This document shows, piece after piece, positions 18,683 through 27,877 of a stretch of DNA of 32,598 nt (position 1 is its first letter; every line of letters starts with the position of its first letter). The notes beneath the pieces were generated by a model. It was not told where the DNA came from and did not search any database. It was given only the letters and a program-made list of their open reading frames with translations. The DNA is from Chloroflexi bacterium HGW-Chloroflexi-1 (GTDB lineage: Bacteria; Chloroflexota; Anaerolineae; CG2-30-64-16): contig PHCA01000004.1 in NCBI GenBank assembly GCA_002842085.1, positions 1-32,598 of the forward strand, written 5' to 3'. A program made the position numbers and the translations under genes.

Positions 18683-20433
18683 GCCTGAAAGAACGGATTT
18701 TGGGGATTGATTTGGGGACGACTTATTCGGCGCCGGCCATCATCCAGGATGGCGTGCCGACACTCGTGCCTGTCAAAGGGCAACACCTGCTGGCCTCTGT
18801 GGTGGGCATCTCGCCTTCGGGTGAGGTGCTGGTGGGGGCGCCAGCGCGCAATCAGTGGGTGGTCGCACCCGAGCGCACCATCCGCTCGATCAAACGCCAG
18901 ATGGGTAAAGGCGAGACGGTGACCATGGCGGGAAAAACGTACACCCCGCAGGAGATCTCGGCCTTTATCCTGAAGGAAATCAAAGAGGGCGTCGAGGCGG
19001 AGTTAGGCCATCCGGTGCGGCGGGCGGTGATCACGGTGCCGGCCTATTTCAACGAAGTGCAGCGCCAGGCGACTTTGGAGGCCGGTGAGATCGCTGGCCT
19101 GGCCGTCGAGCGCATCATCAATGAGCCGACAGCGTCTGCGCTGGCCTACGGCTATGGCCTGAAAAGCAATCAGGACCTGCGCATGTTGGTCTATGATCTG
19201 GGAGGCGGCACTTTTGATGTTTCCGTCATAGAGTTGTCCAATGGCGTGGTGGACGTGCTGGCGACCGCTGGCGACAACTACCTGGGTGGCGATGATTTCG
19301 ACGAGCGGTTGGCCGAGCAGGTGGCAAATGACTTTGTCAAGGAACACGACATCGATCTGCGGGCGAATCATCAGGCCTGGGCGCGCCTGCTGCGCGCGGC
19401 CGAGGAAGCGAAGATCGAGCTCTCGTCGGCGCCCTACGCGATGATCAGCCTGGAGTACATCGCCAAAGATAAGAAGGGTCGGCCGCTGCACATCCACCGC
19501 GAGGTGGCGCGGGACGAGTTCGTCGAGTTGATCGACGATCTGCTCATCCGGACCATCACGAGCGTTGACAAAGCCCTGGCTGACGCCAACCTGGAGCCGA
19601 CCAATATCGACCGGGTACTGCTGGTCGGCGGCTCGACTCGCATCCCGGCTGTGTGGGACATGGTCTCCACGCGCATGGAGCAGGAACCGCATATCGAGAT
19701 CGACCCTGACGCGGCGGTAGCCCTGGGGGCGGCGGTGCAGGCCGGGATCATCGCCGGCGAGCAGATCGATACCATCCTGGTGGATGTGACACCGCTGTCG
19801 TTGGGCATCGAGGTCGCCCATTTCGGCTTTACTGGCCGCATACAAAGTGACCGCTTTGCCCCCCTGATCCGGCGCAACACCACCATTCCTGTGCAAAAAA
19901 GCCATGTGTTCTCGACCCTGTACCCCGGACAGGAGGCCATCCATATCAAAGTCTACCAGGGTGAGAGCCCGATTGCCTCGCAGAACATTCTGTTGGGCGA
20001 TTTCATGGTGGAGGACCTCAAGCCCAACCGGCCGGACGGCCGCAGCGATGTGACCGTCAATTTCCAGCTCGACGTCAACGCCATCCTGGACGTGGCTGTG
20101 ACGGAGCGCAAGAGCGGCAAGCGGGTGAGCGAGCAGCTCAAGGCCAACCGTCAGCGTCTGAGTCCGGATGAAATCGCACAGAGCCAGGCCAGGCTGACCG
20201 CGGCCTATGAGGGGGGAGGAACCGCGGACCTCGAGATCATGGATCCCGGAGTGACGGCGCTGCTGGACCGCGCTCAAATGGCCCTGGACCGCCCGGACTT
20301 GGACGGCCTGCTGGCGGCTGAAATCGCCGGCACCATCGCCGACATCCGCCGCGCCACGGCTGAAGAGGACTACAAGCAGGTCGAGGAGCACTGCGATCAT
20401 CTGATCGACCTGCTGTTGGAGGTCGAGGAGTAG
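18679..20433 (+). CDS. Hsp70/DnaK-family chaperone (short, divergent)
   Basis: ATG at 18679 overlaps the grpE-like stop (ATGA); ILGIDLGTTYSAPAII, VITVPAYFNEVQRQAT, YDLGGGTFDVSVIE, VLLVGGSTRIPAV, VTPLSLGIEV. Confidence 0.93.
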   Translation: MSLKERILGIDLGTTYSAPAIIQDGVPTLVPVKGQHLLASVVGISPSGEVLVGAPARNQWVVAPERTIRSIKRQMGKGETVTMAGKTYTPQEISAFILKEIKEGVEAELGHPVRRAVITVPAYFNEVQRQATLEAGEIAGLAVERIINEPTASALAYGYGLKSNQDLRMLVYDLGGGTFDVSVIELSNGVVDVLATAGDNYLGGDDFDERLAEQVANDFVKEHDIDLRANHQAWARLLRAAEEAKIELSSAPYAMISLEYIAKDKKGRPLHIHREVARDEFVELIDDLLIRTITSVDKALADANLEPTNIDRVLLVGGSTRIPAVWDMVSTRMEQEPHIEIDPDAAVALGAAVQAGIIAGEQIDTILVDVTPLSLGIEVAHFGFTGRIQSDRFAPLIRRNTTIPVQKSHVFSTLYPGQEAIHIKVYQGESPIASQNILLGDFMVEDLKPNRPDGRSDVTVNFQLDVNAILDVAVTERKSGKRVSEQLKANRQRLSPDEIAQSQARLTAAYEGGGTADLEIMDPGVTALLDRAQMALDRPDLDGLLAAEIAGTIADIRRATAEEDYKQVEEHCDHLIDLLLEVEE

Positions 20434-20448
20434 CCGGGAAAGTATACT

Positions 20449-20510
20449 TGACAAGGTGACCGGGTGACCGGGTGACCGGGTGACAAGGTGACAAGGTGAC
20501 AAGGTGACCG
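20449..20510. repeat. GGTGACAA/GGTGACCG octamer tandem repeat
   Basis: ttgacaaggtgaccgggtgaccgggtgaccgggtgacaaggtgacaaggtgacaaggtgaccgg. Confidence 0.9.
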
Positions 20511-20619
20511 GCCACGCCAACGCCGTGCGGTTCCCGCGGACGCGGGGATGTGACAAGGTGATGCCGATGCTGCGCATCGGACAACCTCACTTTGTGACCG
20601 TGACGAGTATATAATCCCG

Positions 20620-20870
20620 AGCCACGAACGGGCACGGTCGGACCGGCCCGAGCTGCCCCCGGATTATTGAGAAGTCGCCATGAATTTCGTTCACCACCAG
20701 GTATGAAAACGAGCAGCGAACGGCTATTTTCAGGGCAGTTACTCATGCCGCCCGCGGCGCCACGGCGCATGAAAACGGTGGCTCGGTCGCAGACATCATC
20801 GTGAGTTTATCGAACGGCGGCCACAGCCAGGGATTCGTTGTTTTCCCCATTCGCTGTGTATTTTCGGGGC
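20620..20870 (-). repeat. Inverted, degenerate copy of dispersed palindromic family
   Basis: Reverse complement contains cccgaaaatacacagcgaatggggaaaacaacgaatccctggctgtggcc, tctgcgaccgagccacc, ttttcatgcgccgtggcgccg and ctgccctgaaaatag, collinear with 10728-10995. Confidence 0.75.
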
Positions 20871-20937
20871 AGATACTGTTTTTGACACCCGCGCGCTGGT
20901 CAAGGGATCCTGGGGAACTGAAGGGAGTAGTTGTACC

Positions 20938-21177
20938 ATGGCTACAGGGATGGCACGTGAATTACTGAAGAATGAAGTTGCTACATTGCCCGAGCCGATC
21001 GCGGCCGAGATGCTTGACTTCGTACTGCTTGTGAAAACCAGGCACGCTGAGAACGCGTTTCTGTGGCAACAGGTTGAGGCTACCCGCGCACGCCGCCGCG
21101 AGCATCCCGAGGAAGTTGTAACCGTTACGGCAGAGGAGTGGGATGCAGTTACAGCCAACCTGGTGAGCACGGACTGA
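20938..21177 (+). CDS. Putative type II antitoxin
   Basis: 79 aa, stop overlaps the start of a RelE/ParE-like gene (TGATG). Confidence 0.6.
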   Translation: MATGMARELLKNEVATLPEPIAAEMLDFVLLVKTRHAENAFLWQQVEATRARRREHPEEVVTVTAEEWDAVTANLVSTD

Positions 21178-21467
21178 TGGCCTATCGTCTGCGCTACGAT
21201 CGGGAGTTCATGCGGCAACTTGAAGCTCTGCCAGGTGACGTGAGGGGCATAGTCCGCCGAGAGGTGAGAAAGCTGGCCGAACAGCCGCGTTCTCCGCGAG
21301 CAAAGGAACTCGAAGATCACCCCGGTTATTACCGTCTCTGGCTGCCACGTGACCACCGATTGGTCTGGGAAGTGCTGGAGGAAGAGCAGGTGGTAGACCT
21401 GCTCTTCGTTGGTCCCAAGTTGCCAGACCTCTACAAGCGGCTGGGGCTGGGGCGAAAGGCAAGATGA
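21177..21467 (+). CDS. RelE/ParE-superfamily toxin
   Basis: MAYRLRYDREFMRQLEALPGDVRGIVRREVRKLAEQPRSPRAKELEDHPGYYRLWLPRDHRLVWEVLEEEQVVDLLFVGPKLPDLY. Confidence 0.85.
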   Translation: MAYRLRYDREFMRQLEALPGDVRGIVRREVRKLAEQPRSPRAKELEDHPGYYRLWLPRDHRLVWEVLEEEQVVDLLFVGPKLPDLYKRLGLGRKAR

Positions 21468-21472
21468 AATAA

Positions 21473-24025
21473 CTACTGAGACTCCGCCGGCGCCGGTTGA
21501 TCCCCGGGCAGATCGGGCTCGCCGGGCGGCGTGTCTTCCGGCGCTTGGGATGGCTCCTCTCGTGGCCTGGCTTCGGTCTTTTCTTCGCCCCCGTCGTTCT
21601 TCTCCGGCCGGCCGAACCGCTGTAGTTTCTCGGCCAGCTCCCGCAATTGGCGGTCCACCCGGCCGTTGACCGTGTCGGGCGGGTAGGCGCCGGCGGGGTC
21701 GCGCTCGCCGGCCGGCACGCCAGTCAAGATCGCGATCCCCTCGTCCACGGTGCGCACCGGGTAGATGTGGAACACGCCCTGCGCCACCGCCTCGACCACG
21801 TCCTCCCGCAGCATCAAGTGGGGCACGTTGGCCGCGGGCAGGATGATCCCCTGATCGCCGGTGAGCCCGCCCGGCATCGCCCGGCAAACGTCGAAGAAAC
21901 CCTCGATTTTGGTCGTCGCGCCGCCGATCGCCTGAATTTCGCCGCGCTGGTTCACGGAGCCCGTGACGGCGATGGCCTGCTTGATCGACAGCTCCGACAA
22001 GCTGGAAAGCAGCGCGTACAGCTCGGTGGAGGACGCGCTGTCGCCGTCGACCCCTTCGTAGGACTGCTCGAACGCGATGCTGGCCGACAGGCTGAGGGGC
22101 TTGTCTTGTGCAAAACGCCCACCCAAAAAACCGGATAGGATCAGCACGCCTTTGTCGTGAATGCGCCCGCTGAGCTTGACCTCCCGCTCGATGTTGATCA
22201 CGCCCGCGCGGCCCTGGAAGGTTCGGGCGGTGATGCGACTTGGCCGGCCGAACGCGTAGTCGCCCAGCTCGAGCACTGCCAGTCCGTTGACCTGGCCCAC
22301 CACCGCGCCCTGCGTGTCCACCATGATAGTGCCATCGGTGATCATCTCGCGCACCCACTCCTCGAACTGGTTGGAACGGTAGATCCGCTCGTCGATGGCC
22401 CGGGCCACGTCCTCCGCGGTCACCAGGTCCCGCCCGACGTGTTGCGCCCAGAAGGCGGCTTCCCGCACGATGTCGTTCACGTGGGCGAAGCGGGTGGTCA
22501 GCTTACGCTGGTCCTCCACCAGCCGGCCACTGTACTCGATCACCTTGCCCACCGCGCTGATGTCGAAATGGGGCAGCCCCTCCTCCGCGCAGCGGCTGCG
22601 GATGAACTGGACGATCTTCGCTTCGTTCTGCGGCGTCCATTCCATCTCCACGGCAAAATCGGCCCGCACCTTGAAGAGCTTCTCGAACTGTTCGTCGTAG
22701 GCGTAAAGCAGATAGTACGTGTTCGGATCACCGATCAGCACCACCTTGACGTCCAGCGGGATCGGCTCGGGGGTCAGTGTCGTGGTCGCGAGCACACCCA
22801 GTCGCTGGCCGGGATCCTCGATGCGGATGCGGCCGTGGCGCAAAGCCTGCTTGAGCGCTTCCCAGGCCAGTGGCTGGCGCAGCAGCACCCGCGCGTCCAG
22901 CACCAGATAGCCACCGTTGGCCCGGTGGAGCGCGCCGGCCTTGATCAAGCGGTAGTCGGTCACCAGAGTACCGAACTCAGCGCGCTGTTCGACCCGGCCG
23001 ATGAGATTGATGTAGGTCGGGTTGGTTTCCAACACGACCGGCGCGCCTTGCAGGTCTTTGTTATCAACGATGACGTTCAGCCGGTAGCGATCGTAGGGGG
23101 AACCAGCCTGCGGCCGGAGCCAGGGCGGCACGCGGCCGGCATTCGCGTCCCCTTCCTCAGCCGCCTCGCCCGGATTGGTCTTGAAGTCATCTGTACGCGC
23201 GGCGATGTGCGCCTCCATGCCCGTCAGGTAAGCGATCACGTCCGGCCAGTTGGCGTACCCCTCGCTCAGCTTCTCGAAAAACGGCCGGATAGCGGCGGCG
23301 GCGATCTCCTGATCCAGACTGTTCAAACGAGCCTGGGCCGCCGCTTCCAACTCCTGAATCTGCCGCATGGTGCGTTCCAGCGACTCCTGCAAAGCCTGCC
23401 CGCGCTCGCCAAATGCCTCCTGTTCCGCAGCCGACAACGCCTGAAACTGCTCCTGGGTCAGCGGCTGGCCATCCTTCACCGGTGCGACCACCAGGCCCAT
23501 GGGCGTGCGCACCAGCGAGAAACCCTGCGCCCGCACGAACGCGTCCAACTCCCGGAAGCGCTCAGTGCGCTGGCCATCCAGCTCCCGCCCCAGCGCGCGA
23601 CGATGTTCGGCGTACTGGTCGCTGGCGAAGGCTTTCGCTAACGCGTCGGCCACCTGAGCCAGCAATCCGTCCACCTGGTCGCGCAGCCGGCACCCTCCGC
23701 CTGGCGGCAGCCGTAGCGCGCGCGGCTGATCCCCGTCCACCAGGTTGTGGGCATAACCCCAATCGGACGGCACAGCGCGGGTCGCGGCCTTGCGTTCCAG
23801 GAAATGAGTAATGAAGCTGGTCTTGCCAGCGCCGGCCGGCCCCATCGCGTAAACGTTGTAGCCGGGATAGGGGATCTCGATCCCGAACTCGATGGCCCGC
23901 GCGGCGCGCTCCTGGCCGATGATCCCTGTCAGGTCGGGCGCCCCGGCAGTGGAGTTGAAGTCGAATTGTGTTGTATCACACCGACGGCGCAACTGCTCGG
24001 CGGTGAGCTCGCTGGGTTGGGTCAT
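21473..24025 (-). CDS. Lon-family ATP-dependent protease (AAA_32 / LonB-like)
   Basis: Start MTQPSELTAEQLRRRCDTTQFDFNST at 24025 behind AGGAG; MGPAGAGKTSFITHFL; protease motifs GDSASSTELYALLSSLSELSIKQAIAVTGSVNQRGEIQAIGGATTKIEGFFDVC. Confidence 0.92.
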   Translation of the reverse strand: MTQPSELTAEQLRRRCDTTQFDFNSTAGAPDLTGIIGQERAARAIEFGIEIPYPGYNVYAMGPAGAGKTSFITHFLERKAATRAVPSDWGYAHNLVDGDQPRALRLPPGGGCRLRDQVDGLLAQVADALAKAFASDQYAEHRRALGRELDGQRTERFRELDAFVRAQGFSLVRTPMGLVVAPVKDGQPLTQEQFQALSAAEQEAFGERGQALQESLERTMRQIQELEAAAQARLNSLDQEIAAAAIRPFFEKLSEGYANWPDVIAYLTGMEAHIAARTDDFKTNPGEAAEEGDANAGRVPPWLRPQAGSPYDRYRLNVIVDNKDLQGAPVVLETNPTYINLIGRVEQRAEFGTLVTDYRLIKAGALHRANGGYLVLDARVLLRQPLAWEALKQALRHGRIRIEDPGQRLGVLATTTLTPEPIPLDVKVVLIGDPNTYYLLYAYDEQFEKLFKVRADFAVEMEWTPQNEAKIVQFIRSRCAEEGLPHFDISAVGKVIEYSGRLVEDQRKLTTRFAHVNDIVREAAFWAQHVGRDLVTAEDVARAIDERIYRSNQFEEWVREMITDGTIMVDTQGAVVGQVNGLAVLELGDYAFGRPSRITARTFQGRAGVINIEREVKLSGRIHDKGVLILSGFLGGRFAQDKPLSLSASIAFEQSYEGVDGDSASSTELYALLSSLSELSIKQAIAVTGSVNQRGEIQAIGGATTKIEGFFDVCRAMPGGLTGDQGIILPAANVPHLMLREDVVEAVAQGVFHIYPVRTVDEGIAILTGVPAGERDPAGAYPPDTVNGRVDRQLRELAEKLQRFGRPEKNDGGEEKTEARPREEPSQAPEDTPPGEPDLPGDQPAPAESQ

Positions 24026-24038
24026 GGATGTTGCTCCT

Positions 24039-24380
24039 GGCGAATGGCGAATGACAAAGGGCAAAGGGCAAAGGGCGAATGGCAAATGGCAAATGGCAAA
24101 TGGCAAATGGCAAATGCAAATGGCAAATGGCAAATGGCACATGGCACATGGCACATGGCAAAGGGCAAAGGGCAAAGGGCAAAGGGCGAATGGCAAATGG
24201 CAAAGGGCAAATGGCAAAGGGCAAAGGGCAAAGGGCAAAGGGCAAAGGGCAAAGGGCAAAGGGCGAATGGCAAAGGGCAAATGGCAAATGGCAAATGGCA
24301 AATGGCAAATGGCAAAGGGCAAATGGCAAATGGCAAATAGCAAAGGGCAAAGGGCAAAGGGCAAAGGGCGAATGGCAAAT
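24039..24380. repeat. Heptanucleotide (GGCAAAT/GGCAAAG) variant tandem array, ~49 units
   Basis: Runs of ggcaaat, ggcaaag, ggcgaat and ggcacat units with a single 6-nt unit (gcaaat near 24115). Confidence 0.95.
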
Positions 24381-24403
24381 CGGCGAAGTGCTGGCGACTG
24401 ATG

Positions 24404-24438
24404 GCTGATAGCTGATAGCTGATAGCTGATAGCTGATA
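24404..24438. repeat. GCTGATA heptanucleotide repeat, 5 units
   Basis: gctgata x5 followed by gctggaa. Confidence 0.95.
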
Positions 24439-24750
24439 GCTGGAAACCATTGTAGCACCAGGCGCACGGTAGGGCAAAGGGCGGGGTTGGGCGAGAGAAA
24501 TTGGATGCCACGCGGGGGCATATCTGAGGCGAGAAACTCCGGCGCGCGTCATGCTGAGCGGGTCGACCGGCCAACGATCGTTGCAACGAACGTCCAGCGA
24601 AGCATCTCCTGTTCGAAGTTTCTGAGCAGCGGGTTAGTCCCGTGAAGTCCATTGCGGCAAGCAGCCAGCGAAGCATGTCCTGAGCAATGTCCTGAGCTGG
24701 TCGAAGGGTGAAATCGAAGGGGGTCTCGCCGTGGCAAGGAGATTCCAAGG

Positions 24751-25650
24751 CTATCCAATCGACTTCGCCAGGGCAGCCAGATCCTCAGCGTTGCTGATCA
24801 GGATGCCTCGCTCCGCGGCGAAGGTCGAGGCCTCGGGTGTAAAGCCGGCCTGCGAGACGCACCAGGGACGCGCCTGGAGGCTGGCCGCAGCCGTCAGGAG
24901 CTGGTCCAGTTCATTGCGGCCGACCCGCTTCTGTCGCCACTGGACCTCGACCGCCCACCGCTCTCCGTTCTCGGCCAGGGCATCGATCTCCGTCTGGCCA
25001 TCCGGCGAGCGGTATGGCTCGATGCGTGTGAAGGCCGGGACCTGGATCGTGGCGGCCTGGCCCAGGTAGGCGCCAGGCACGGTCGAGCCGGCCAGCTTGC
25101 GCAGCAGCTCCCGCACCTCGCTTTCTTTGGCTCGCCCCAGTTGGGTCGAGGCTCGCGCAAACCGTTCGGCCAGGCCCGCTACCAGCGCCTTGAGCTCTTC
25201 CTGGCGCGGGAACCCCGTGATCGCGACCCCCTTGGTGGTCTGCGCCACCCAGTAGCGGAACACCGGATCGGCGTAGAGGTAACGCCCCTCGCGCTCTACC
25301 AGCAAATCCACTTCCATCAGCCGCCGGAGGTAGTCGCGCGTGGCTGATGCCTGGCGCCGCAAGCGACGGGCGATCTCGGACAAGGCCAGGCCATCTTCAG
25401 TTGCCAGGAGCTGCAGCAACGCCTTGAGCACGCCGTAGCCGCGTGCTCGCTGGAGCGAGATGTCGTACAGATAGCGGCAGTAGCCGTAGATTTGACCGCG
25501 GCTTTCCAGGGCTTCCAGCACGAATGCCTGGCTGACCAGGTCGGGTGTGACCGCGTCGGCCTCAGTCGCGGTCAGCTCGCGCACGCGCTCGGTGAGCGCG
25601 GTAATGTAGAAAGGATGGCCGAAGGTGTTCTGATGGTATTTGTCTGGTTG
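24751..25650 (-). pseudogene. C-terminal part of an AAA ATPase with DUF234/PD-(D/E)XK-like C-terminus; P-loop half missing
   Basis: Frame reads ...DKYHQNTFGHPFYITALTERVRELTATEADAVTP...RLRRQASATRDYLRRLMEVDLLVEREGRYLYADPVFRYWVAQTT...EIDALAENGERWAVEVQWRQKRVGRNELDQLL; no Walker A upstream. Confidence 0.65.
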
Positions 25651-25695
25651 GCTCTGGCTTGTACGCGCAGCGGCCTTGTCCAGGTTGGGTTGACT

Positions 25696-25724
25696 TTGTG
25701 ACCTTTGGGCCAGTGTGCTATACT
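25696..25724 (+). promoter_or_regulatory. Putative sigma70-type promoter upstream of the YtxH-like gene
   Basis: TTGTGA (25696-25701), 17 bp spacer, TATACT (25719-25724). Confidence 0.5.
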
Positions 25725-25782
25725 CTTACCGGATCATGCGAGCCAGGTAAGGGCCGGTTTCGACGTCTAAGGGGGAGGTTTT

Positions 25783-26004
25783 ATGCGCAAAGCAATCAAT
25801 TTTCTGAGCGGGGTGTTGTTGGGCGCGCTGGTGGGCGCAGCCGCGGGGTTGCTGATGGCGCCCCAGGCGGGTTGCGAGACGCAAGAGATGCTGCGCGACC
25901 ATTTGAACACGGTGATCGAAGAGGGCCGGCGCGCCGCGTCCGAACGCCGCGCGGAGTTGGAGGCCCAGTTTGCTGAAGCCAAACGAGTCGCCCTGAAGAC
26001 CTGA
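25783..26004 (+). CDS. YtxH-like small membrane protein
   Basis: 73 aa; MRKAINFLSGVLLGALVGAAAGLLMAPQAGCETQEMLRDHLNTVIEEGRRAASERRAELEAQ. Confidence 0.8.
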   Translation: MRKAINFLSGVLLGALVGAAAGLLMAPQAGCETQEMLRDHLNTVIEEGRRAASERRAELEAQFAEAKRVALKT

Positions 26005-26184
26005 CCCGAAATCCGATTTGGTCACCCCCGAAAGATGTCTGGGGAGATCGGTCGGACGCTGTATCGTGACTGCTGACCGCGTTCGGGCGCCATGGATGAC
26101 GCGGCAGCGGAGCGCGGCTGTATTCGATGGGGGCTGCCGGGTCACAAAAAGGCTATTTCGGGACGGTTTTGCGCGAGGTCAGAC

Positions 26185-26757
26185 ATGCCTGAGACGAAGT
26201 CGAATGACGATGTGGTGATCGTTGAGTACGATCCGCGCTGGCCAGCGGCCTACCAGGCCGAGGCCGCGTTGATCGCCCAGACGCTGGGGCACAATCACAT
26301 CGAGATGCACCACGTCGGTAGCACGGCGGTCCCGGGCCTGAGCGCCAAGCCCACTATCGATATTTTGGTGGCCGTCGCGCATTTCGCGCCCGTGGAGGAA
26401 TACGACTGTCGCCTGGCGCCGATCGGCTACCAGCACGGCTCCCACGAAAACGACGCGGTCCGGCTGTTCTTCCGGAAAGGCGCGGCGCATAGTCACCATC
26501 TCCACATCGTGGAGCACGGCAGTTGGGAACATTGTCGCCATCTCTTGTTCCGCGATTACCTGCGCACCCATCCCGAGACGGCCCAGGAATATGAGCGGTT
26601 GAAACGCCGGTTGGCCGACCAGTTCGGGGAAGATCGGGCGACCTACACCGCGAGCAAGGCCGATTTCATCTTTTCGGTGATCGCCGCCGCCGCGCAGGAA
26701 CATTCGGTGAACCCCGAAGGCTTCGGTGGGTGTCCCGGTTCGGAAGGGCTGGAATGA
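26185..26757 (+). CDS. GrpB family (UPF0157) nucleotidyltransferase-like protein
   Basis: VIVEYDPRWPAAYQAEAALIAQTLG, IEMHHVGSTAVPGLSAKPTIDILVAV, HLHIVEHGSWEHCRHLLFRDYLRTHPETAQEYERLKRRLA. Confidence 0.93.
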   Translation: MPETKSNDDVVIVEYDPRWPAAYQAEAALIAQTLGHNHIEMHHVGSTAVPGLSAKPTIDILVAVAHFAPVEEYDCRLAPIGYQHGSHENDAVRLFFRKGAAHSHHLHIVEHGSWEHCRHLLFRDYLRTHPETAQEYERLKRRLADQFGEDRATYTASKADFIFSVIAAAAQEHSVNPEGFGGCPGSEGLE

Positions 26758-26781
26758 TGTCGACGAGCAAGCGCACCCCAA

Positions 26782-26810
26782 CCAGGTTTCTCTGAGAAAC
26801 CTGGTTTCTG
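26782..26810. repeat. Short palindromic repeat
   Basis: aaccaggtttctctgagaaacctggttt. Confidence 0.75.
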
Positions 26811-27791
26811 AATTTCCCGGCCCCTGACATCGACGACGAAGATATCCGGCTGGCAGAGGATACGGAACCGCGGCATCGCCGCGCCGACGCCCGCGGTGAC
26901 GAACAGATGGGTGTGCTGGCCGGGGGCGCCGAAGACGAAATGACCGTGATCGAACCGCCGACCGTAGCTCGACGGCACGATCACCGGGCCCAGCAGTGGC
27001 AATTTGATCTGCCCAGCGTGGTAATGCCCGGCGAAGACAGCCGCCATCCCTGAGTCGCGCAGGGCGTAGATGTTGTCGGGGGTGTGCGTGAGGACCAGCC
27101 CGATTTCGCCGGCTGCGAGGTGCGGCGGTTGCCAACGCCGACCGCGCCACGGGTACTCGTAGCCGAAGATGCGCAGCGCGGCGCCGGGCCCAACGGCAAC
27201 TCGCAGCGGGTGTTCATCGAGCAGGGTGATCGCCGATGCGCGCACGGCCGCAGCAACTTGCGCCGCGCCGGCCCAGTAGTCGTGGTTCCCCAGGATCGCG
27301 AACGTCCCGAGCCGCCCTTTGGCCGCGGACAGGATGTCGGGGAGCAGGGGCGCGTACTCGGCCTTTGTCACGAAGTCGCCGGTGTGGAAGATGAAGTCCG
27401 GGTGGCTCGCGGCGACCCGCGCCATGACCGCGCGGTAGTAATCCGGCGGCAGATGGCTGTTGACGTGAAAATCGCTCACGTGGGCGATCCGGAAGTCGGG
27501 GCCGGGCCAATCGGGGCAGACCAGCTCGTAGCGTGCAACGACCAGATCGGTGGTCGTGACCGGCGCGCGCAGCCAGCCCCTGGCATTTTCGGTGACCACC
27601 GGCGGCGCGCCTCTGTGCCGCTTGCGGATGACCAGCCGCCGGACTTCCCCCAGCGCCACAACCGCCAACGCGGCGACCGGCCCCCACACCCACCGCGTCC
27701 CGGCCGTCACGTACCCGAAGGCCGCCGACCCCAGCCCGACGGCGGCCATGCTCCCCACGATGATCCACAGCTTGCGCCGGCCATCCCGCAT
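26805..27791 (-). CDS. Metallophosphoesterase (membrane-anchored, YkuE-like)
   Basis: FRIAHVSDFHVNS, DFIFHTGDFV, AILGNHDYW, LVLTHTPDN, VFAGHYHAGQIKLPLLGP; the ORF continues to 26643 through a repeat, so the native 3' end is uncertain; the 5' end may extend upstream (TM-like LYLLSLFLALAAGACIFLFLLNRYLIQ). Confidence 0.85.
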
Positions 27792-27877
27792 CTGGATCAG
27801 ATAGCGATTCAGCAGGAACAGGAAGATGCACGCGCCCGCGGCGAGGGCGAGGAATAGAGAGAGGAGATATAACGAAT

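Noticed and set aside
19003-20577. 524-aa minus-strand ORF
   Set aside because: Antisense shadow of the Hsp70 gene; its start lies in GGTGAC repeats (VTLSPCHLVTRSPG).
20600-20625. TATAAT near 20611 as a promoter
   Set aside because: No suitable -35 at 16-18 bp and located in repeat sequence.
20796-22358. 520-aa minus-strand ORF
   Set aside because: Overlaps the Lon gene in another frame and runs antisense across the RelE/ParE pair; no coherent domain.
22157-23641. 494-aa plus-strand ORF
   Set aside because: Antisense to the well-supported Lon-family protease; a high-GC shadow ORF with no recognisable domain.
24039-24438. CRISPR array
   Set aside because: Units are 7 bp without spacers and there are no cas genes nearby; a simple tandem repeat.
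24022-24552. ORFs of 109-197 aa rich in LPFAICH or GKWQMAN
   Set aside because: Artefacts of the stop-free heptamer array; the same peptide appears in every frame.
24540-24730. Possible small gene or RNA (gtcatgctgagcg...gcgaagcatctcctgttcgaag)
   Set aside because: Looks like degenerate copies of a common dispersed repeat (CATGCTGAGCGAAGCATC type); no ORF or RNA fold recognised.
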